DNA from: Acidobacteriota bacterium
GTDB taxonomy: Bacteria; Acidobacteriota; Holophagae; Holophagales; Holophagaceae
NCBI GenBank assembly: GCA_016192145.1
Contig: JACPUT010000003.1
Coordinates: 1-64,000 of the forward strand
Length of the DNA: 64,000 nucleotides
Reading direction: 5' to 3'
The notes beneath the pieces are model-generated. The model saw only the letters and a list, made by a program, of their open reading frames with translations. It did no database searches and was not told where the DNA came from. Positions 59,732 through 64,000 of this stretch are shown here, one piece after another; positions within the stretch are counted from its first letter, which is position 1; the number at the start of each line of letters is the position of its first letter. A program made the translations under genes and the position numbers.

Positions 59732-60568
59732 ATGGACCACCCTTCGGGAGATCCCTCGAAGACCCAGCCCCGGATGGCCAGGCCCAGCCTGGAGGCCCCG
59801 CTGCGCGGCAAGGTCGAGCCCTCCGCCCGGGATACCGCCGAATTCACCCTGGAGGAGATCCAGAGCCGGCTTGAGATGGGCCGCCTCCAGGTGATGGCGA
59901 CTGAAGAGGGCAGCCGCCTCCAAATCACCCATGTGGCGGCGCCCACGCAGGATCGCCGGCACGAAGGTGGCACCGCGCCGGAAGCGGGCGATCGCCGCCG
60001 CTTCAATCCCGTGGCCATCCCCACCCTCTTCCCCGAGCAGGGGCCCATCCTGCTGCTGGTCATCGGCGGCCTCGCGGATGAAGTGACCCTCCGGGCCCCC
60101 GTGCCCTTCTGGCATGACGACAACGGCGGCGCCCTCATCTGGGTGGCCCTCGCCAAGGCCGGGCTCATCCACCGCAAGGATGCCGCGGCCTTCGCCTTGG
60201 GCCAGGGCGGCTTCTGGGAGCTGGATCCCCCCCGCACCCAGGGTGTGGCCATGACTTACGCGGGCTTTTCCCGGCGGGGCGACGTCGTGGATTTCGACGT
60301 CATGATCAAGGCCTGGAATCAGAACCGCCTGCAGACCCTCGTGCAGGAGGCCACGGCCCGCAGCATGGGCCGCCTCAAGGTCGTCACCCTGGGAGAAGCC
60401 GCGCGTTTCATGATGAGCGCCATCATGTACGGCATGGATGGGATCCCCATCCTCAGCCTCCCGGAGCCCAGCCGGGACCACCTCAGCAAGGTGAAGGGGG
60501 GCCATCAGACCAGTGAGGAGTATTGGGTGGAATGGGCGGCGGACGTCTTCGCCGTCGGCCGGAGCTGA
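59732..60568 (+). CDS. Tandem paralog A, unknown function
   Basis: 278 residues, soluble; GGAGG before the ATG. Shares with the next gene: DTAEFTLEEIQSRLEMGRLQ, FPEQGPILLLVIGGLADE, LGQGGFWELDPPRTQGVAMTYAG, WNQNRLQTL, GRLKVVTLGEAARFMM, SLPEPSRDHL. Basic Ser/Pro/Arg-rich first 35 residues are unique to this copy. The layout (glycine-rich strand, ADE/ADD, later LGE-A) is faintly like uracil-DNA glycosylases, but catalytic motifs are missing. Confidence 0.72.
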   Translation: MDHPSGDPSKTQPRMARPSLEAPLRGKVEPSARDTAEFTLEEIQSRLEMGRLQVMATEEGSRLQITHVAAPTQDRRHEGGTAPEAGDRRRFNPVAIPTLFPEQGPILLLVIGGLADEVTLRAPVPFWHDDNGGALIWVALAKAGLIHRKDAAAFALGQGGFWELDPPRTQGVAMTYAGFSRRGDVVDFDVMIKAWNQNRLQTLVQEATARSMGRLKVVTLGEAARFMMSAIMYGMDGIPILSLPEPSRDHLSKVKGGHQTSEEYWVEWAADVFAVGRS

Positions 60569-60572
60569 GGGA

Positions 60573-61340
60573 ATGGAACCCCGACGCCCCAGGGAACCCA
60601 ATTCCCTCGATACCGCCGAATTCACCTATGAGGAGATCCTCGAGCGGCTTGAACTGGGCCGCCTCATCGTGCAAGCCACCGAGCATGGATCCCGCCTCGC
60701 CACGGTGCACTCCGCCACCCCCGAGGAGGAGCGCCGGGCCTCCGCGATGGAACCTCCCGGCTCCGAGCGGCGGACCTTCCGCCCCATCGATCTGCCCACC
60801 CGCTTCCCGGAGTCCGGCCCCATCCACCTGCTGCTGGTGGGTGGTTTCGCCGACGACTCGGCCCTGCGCCGCCCCGTGCCCTACTGGGAGGATGACCAAG
60901 GCGGCGCCAGCCTGGTGTGGCAGTCCCTCTATCGCTCCGGGTTCATCCACACCGATGATCGGGACTTCGCCATGGGCCTGGGCGGCTTCTGGGACGACCG
61001 CCCGCCCCGCACCCAGGATCTGGCCATGACCTACGCCGGCTACCGGCGCCGCCACGAGCTGGCGGACGTGGACCGCGTGCTGCACCCCTGGAACCAGCAG
61101 CGGCTTCAAACCCTCGCCCTCGCCTGCCACGAGCGTTCCCGCGGCCGCCTCAAGATCATCGCGTTGGGCGAGGTGGCCCGGCACCTCATGTGCACCGCCG
61201 CCTATGGCGTGCCCGGCATCGCCGTGCTCTCCCTTCCCGAACCCACGAAGGAAGAGCTGGCGGAGATGCACACCCAGGGCCCGGCGGCGGAGAAATGGGT
61301 CGATTGGGCCGCGAGCCTCCTGGCGGTGGGAAGGGGCTGA
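60573..61340 (+). CDS. Tandem paralog B, unknown function
   Basis: 255 residues from ATG 60573 (GAGG upstream), four bases after paralog A stops. Same motif order: DTAEFTYEEILERLELGRLI, FPESGPIHLLLVGGFADD, GLGGFWDDRPPRTQDLAMTY (20), WNQQRLQTL, GRLKIIALGEVARHLM, SLPEPTKEEL. Roughly half the residues are identical to paralog A by eye. The pair probably forms a heteromer and is translated from one mRNA. Confidence 0.72.
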   Translation: MEPRRPREPNSLDTAEFTYEEILERLELGRLIVQATEHGSRLATVHSATPEEERRASAMEPPGSERRTFRPIDLPTRFPESGPIHLLLVGGFADDSALRRPVPYWEDDQGGASLVWQSLYRSGFIHTDDRDFAMGLGGFWDDRPPRTQDLAMTYAGYRRRHELADVDRVLHPWNQQRLQTLALACHERSRGRLKIIALGEVARHLMCTAAYGVPGIAVLSLPEPTKEELAEMHTQGPAAEKWVDWAASLLAVGRG

Positions 61341-61437
61341 TGGCCCACGGGAAGCCCCGCTTCACGCCGGCTTCACGGGGCTTCGCCGGGAACCCATCCA
61401 CCTGCCCTACACTTTCGCCATCCCTTGAAGAGGTGCT

Positions 61438-62550
61438 ATGCGCGCGTTTGGGCGAATCGCCGTGATCGGATTCGGGGCCGTGGCTTGTCTCATGGCCCAG
61501 GGAAGATCCCAGAGCCTAACCCCGACGGCGGGCACTACAAGCTCCTTCGCCTTCTGGTTGTCGGCGGCGGGAGCCCGTGAGGCCGCCTCGGTCCGACGGG
61601 AGGATCCGTCAGGCCTCTCCGACGCTTGGACCCATCCCGAGCGACATCGAGATCGCATGGGCCAGGGTAGGCTTACCCTGCATGCCGTTCGAACCGAGGG
61701 CACCCGCGAACGCAGGGTGGTGGAGGTGGATTTCACCGTCCTCCTGGAGTGGGAGGATCCGGCCATCGAGGAGGAGGTGGCCCTGAAGGCGCTCTACGGC
61801 CCTTCCGATGAAACGGGCCTGCGGGCCTGGCGCCACCCCGCCCTGGGAGACGGGCATGGCCCCGTGAAGGCCCATATACTCCAGATCCTTCCCTTCGATC
61901 GAATGGGCCAACGCCAAGCCCTCGTCCTCACCCAGGTCAACGAGCCGGCGAACGGATGCCATTCCTGCGTGCCAGGCCTAGGCGCCGCCATCTTCACCCT
62001 GAATGAGGGGAGTTGGGGGCTGACCCGGGCCATCCCCTTCATCACATCCCTCGGGCACAGCGGGTGGGTGCCCCAGGCTCGGCTGCTTTTCCTGGAGTCG
62101 GGGCGCCTGGGCCTCCTCTTCCGCGTGTCCGACGACCACCAAGGCGTGAGCCACGAACACGCGATCCTGCTGGCCGAACAAGGAGGATCCTTCACGCCCG
62201 TGCTCACCGTCATGCCCTCGGCGGCCGCATCGGACGTCACCTGCTACTCCTCCCGCGCCGAACGGACGGAGGCCCTGCGCGCCGCGAGGCGCGAAAAGAA
62301 CCCGAAGGAGCGCTCCGACGAACTTGCCTTCGCCAACCGAAGGCCGGACTGCTGGAGCTTCGATTCCACGTTCACCCTCCGCGCCGGCCCTGGGGGCGGG
62401 TCGCCCGAATTGGAGGTCCTCACCGCAGGAACCAAATCCCGAACCTGGAACCTGGCGGAGAAGGCCGAGTGGGACGAGGGGCCGATCGCGCCGTTCCGGA
62501 TGGTGCGCCGATACCAATTCAGGCAGGGAGCTTTCCACGACGTCCGTTGA
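61438..62550 (+). CDS. Hypothetical exported protein
   Basis: 370 residues. Signal-like N-terminus (MRAFGRIAVIGFGAVACLMAQ). The mature part has many charged residues and beta-type segments, one CHSC (about 180) and single Cys later; no family recognised. AAGAGGT precedes the ATG. 97 bases after paralog B, possibly the same transcript. Confidence 0.65.
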   Translation: MRAFGRIAVIGFGAVACLMAQGRSQSLTPTAGTTSSFAFWLSAAGAREAASVRREDPSGLSDAWTHPERHRDRMGQGRLTLHAVRTEGTRERRVVEVDFTVLLEWEDPAIEEEVALKALYGPSDETGLRAWRHPALGDGHGPVKAHILQILPFDRMGQRQALVLTQVNEPANGCHSCVPGLGAAIFTLNEGSWGLTRAIPFITSLGHSGWVPQARLLFLESGRLGLLFRVSDDHQGVSHEHAILLAEQGGSFTPVLTVMPSAAASDVTCYSSRAERTEALRAARREKNPKERSDELAFANRRPDCWSFDSTFTLRAGPGGGSPELEVLTAGTKSRTWNLAEKAEWDEGPIAPFRMVRRYQFRQGAFHDVR

Positions 62551-62579
62551 GGGCCCTTTCGTGGGCACCACCCGGAGCC

Positions 62580-62852
62580 TCATCGCGGGCGGAGTCCAAG
62601 CCGGCCCCGCCAGCGCGCCCCATCGTGCATCACGGCGGGATGAATGATCTGTTGGCCGACGGTTTTCCCCGCAAGGGTCACGGGGTTCTCGCCGCGGTAG
62701 AGGCCCAGCACGAGGGGCTGTGGGGTTTGGGCCCAGGCGCGCGCCCCCAGCGCGAGCAGGAGCAAAGCGCGATTCCATTCCTTAGACCCGGGGAAGCTCA
62801 CAGTCCATGATTCTGGCACCGGAGTACCGTTCCCGAATCCCGTTCGCCCCAC
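62580..62852 (-). pseudogene. Possible remnant or small secreted protein
   Basis: A 90-residue frame whose middle looks like a signal peptide (ALLLLALGARAWAQ) followed by VLGLYRGENPVTLAGKTVGQ, and which then ends abruptly in Arg-rich residues that overlap the neighbouring plus-strand gene region. No good start codon with ribosome-binding site. Either a decayed 5' gene fragment or a short exported peptide. The 304-base gap holds nothing else that I can see. Confidence 0.3.
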
Positions 62853-62855
62853 CCC

Positions 62856-63776
62856 CTACACCGCCGCGTAGATCTCCATCACCTGATGCAGCAGCGCGAT
62901 GGCCTCGTGCTTCGGTCGCTGGAAAGCGTTGCGGCCCATGATGCTGCCGAAGGCGCCACCCCGGGCCAGTTCGCCTACCTCCTCCAGCACGGCGCTGGCC
63001 TCCTTCGCCTCGCCGCCGCTAAAGATCACGATGCGCCGCCCATTGAAAGCGGAGCGCACCACCTCCCGGGCCCGATCCGCCAGGGTGCCGATGGGGATCT
63101 CCGCCTTCTCGAAGGCTGTAGCGGCCTCCTTCACCTCCAGGTGCTTTTTCGGGGGCTTCACCTTGATGACGTGGGCGCCCAGCTGGGCCGCGATCTGAGC
63201 CGCGTAACCGGCCACGTCCACCGCCGTCTCCCCTTCCTTGCTGAGCCCGGAGCCGCGTGGATAGCTCCACACCACCGTGGGAAGCCCCACGGCCTTGGCT
63301 TCCAGAATGAGCTCCCGAAGGTTCTCGTACTGGATGTTGCGGTCGCCGGAGCCCGGATAGATGGTGTAGCCGATGGCCGTGCAGCCCAGGCGCAGCGCAT
63401 CCTCCACGCTGCCGGTGATGGCTGAACAGGGCTCGTGCCCCTTGCTCAGCACATCCGAGTTGTTGAGCTTGAGGATGAGGGGGATCTCCCCCGCGTAATC
63501 CGAGGCCACATGCTCGATGAACCCCAGCGGCGCAGCGTAGGCGTTGCAGCCGGATTCGATGGCCAGCTCGATGTGGTAGCGCGGATCGTAGCCCGCGGGG
63601 TTGGGCGCGAAGCTGCGCGCGGGCCCGTGTTCGAAGCCCTGGTCCACGGGCAGGATCACGAACTTTCCCGTGCCCGCCAGCCGACCATGGTTCATCATCC
63701 GGGCCAGGTTCGCCTTCACGCCCGGGTTCTCCGAGGCGTACCAGGAGAGGATCTCGTTCACGCGCGCAGTGGCCAT
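62856..63776 (-). CDS. fbaB: Class I fructose-bisphosphate aldolase (FbaB/DhnA type)
   Basis: 306 residues from ATG 63776. DeoC/FbaB-type Schiff-base aldolase: FVILPVDQGFEHGPARSF, IELAIESGCNAYAAPLGF, ILKLNNSDVLSKG, VVWSYPRGSGLSKEGET, Schiff-base lysine in GAHVIKVKPPKKHL, IVIFSGGEAKEAS and SIMGRNAFQRP. Cleaves fructose-1,6-bisphosphate in glycolysis or gluconeogenesis. Confidence 0.95.
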   Translation of the reverse strand: MATARVNEILSWYASENPGVKANLARMMNHGRLAGTGKFVILPVDQGFEHGPARSFAPNPAGYDPRYHIELAIESGCNAYAAPLGFIEHVASDYAGEIPLILKLNNSDVLSKGHEPCSAITGSVEDALRLGCTAIGYTIYPGSGDRNIQYENLRELILEAKAVGLPTVVWSYPRGSGLSKEGETAVDVAGYAAQIAAQLGAHVIKVKPPKKHLEVKEAATAFEKAEIPIGTLADRAREVVRSAFNGRRIVIFSGGEAKEASAVLEEVGELARGGAFGSIMGRNAFQRPKHEAIALLHQVMEIYAAV

Positions 63777-64000
63777 CGGGTGGGCTCCGGAGGATTCCCA
63801 CCATGAGACTGCGGCCCCCGTCCGTACGCAAGCCCGTCGCGGCCACCCCAGGAAGAAGTCCGCGTCCCTTCTGTAAGGTACAAGGTTCCCTTTACCCGAC
63901 ATTCAGCGAACCGGGTCCCACCTGCCGATACGTCCGGGGTGCGGGTCTCCCTATTCCATCCCAAGTACCTCGGCCTGTCGGCCCTGGGTATCCTCTGCGC
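63777..64000. other. Upstream region of fbaB; possible partial gene at right edge
   Basis: The region upstream of fbaB contains no strong promoter that I can identify. From GTG at 63939 a plus-strand frame reads VRVSLFHPKYLGLSALGILC to the edge, signal-peptide-like, and may be the start of a gene cut by the window. Confidence 0.3.

Noticed and set aside
59732-61340. Uracil-DNA glycosylases
   Set aside because: Only general fold-like spacing; the water-activating and His-Pro-Ser motifs are not present.

Overview
The window is 64 kb of GC-rich (roughly two-thirds G+C by eye), densely packed bacterial chromosome. Gene content (a trp operon in the order E-G-D-C-F-B-A, a MASE1/CHASE histidine kinase, a serine/threonine kinase with a long repeat tail, lipid-linked-sugar transferases, LarB/LarE, a class I fructose-bisphosphate aldolase) fits a Gram-negative soil or sediment bacterium. 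The overall style suggests Acidobacteriota of the Holophagae (Geothrix/Holophaga-like), but no rRNA or marker gene here proves that. No tRNA, rRNA, CRISPR array, prophage or plasmid gene was found.

Layout. 1-1.3 kb: an IS4-family element whose inverted repeat begins exactly at base 1. 1.6-9.8 kb: a membrane-anchored hypothetical protein, a DUF2252 protein, a Ser/Thr kinase and a hybrid-input histidine kinase. 9.75-16.6 kb: the complete trp operon on the minus strand with its own leader peptide and attenuator. 16.6-24.3 kb: a membrane protein, a 5'-nucleotidase split over two genes, MtgA, RsmE, a CoA-transferase, DUF523 and TfoX. 24.5-31 kb: an SPFH protein, a radical SAM protein, a methyltransferase, a class II aldolase and MtnA. 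31-37.7 kb: a TPR protein, a secreted M35-type peptidase, a DUF1573 protein and a three-gene lipid/sugar operon. 37.8-47.5 kb: a secreted Lys/Gly-repeat protein, an M19 dipeptidase, an AT-richer orphan, polyprenyl synthase, YajQ, a beta-barrel-like protein, a PLP dehydratase, NUDIX, uridine kinase and two envelope proteins. 47.5-52.8 kb: tdh and kbl (threonine to glycine) flanking a two-component system. 53-56.1 kb: an asparagine-leader attenuator driving a class II aaRS-like asparagine synthetase, then LarB and LarE. 56.2-64 kb: a lipoprotein, a STAS plus PP2C/kinase partner-switching pair, an SCP2 protein, two tandem paralogs of unknown function and FbaB.

The most interesting signals lie between genes. 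(1) A 29-residue leader peptide with five Asn codons within seven positions, followed by mutually exclusive antiterminator and terminator hairpins, precedes a gene resembling an asparaginyl-tRNA synthetase without its anticodon-binding domain (the archaeal asparagine synthetase type). The leader predicts the function. (2) The trp operon has an equivalent leader. In both, the leader ATG lies exactly 39 nt after the first base of a perfect TTGACA and has no Shine-Dalgarno sequence, suggesting nearly leaderless leader peptides. (3) Eleven intergenic hairpins share an unusual design: each arm is a short word repeated several times, with a different word in each hairpin (except one clearly homologous pair). 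Arms of two of them extend into coding sequence (trpA 5' end, larB 3' end).
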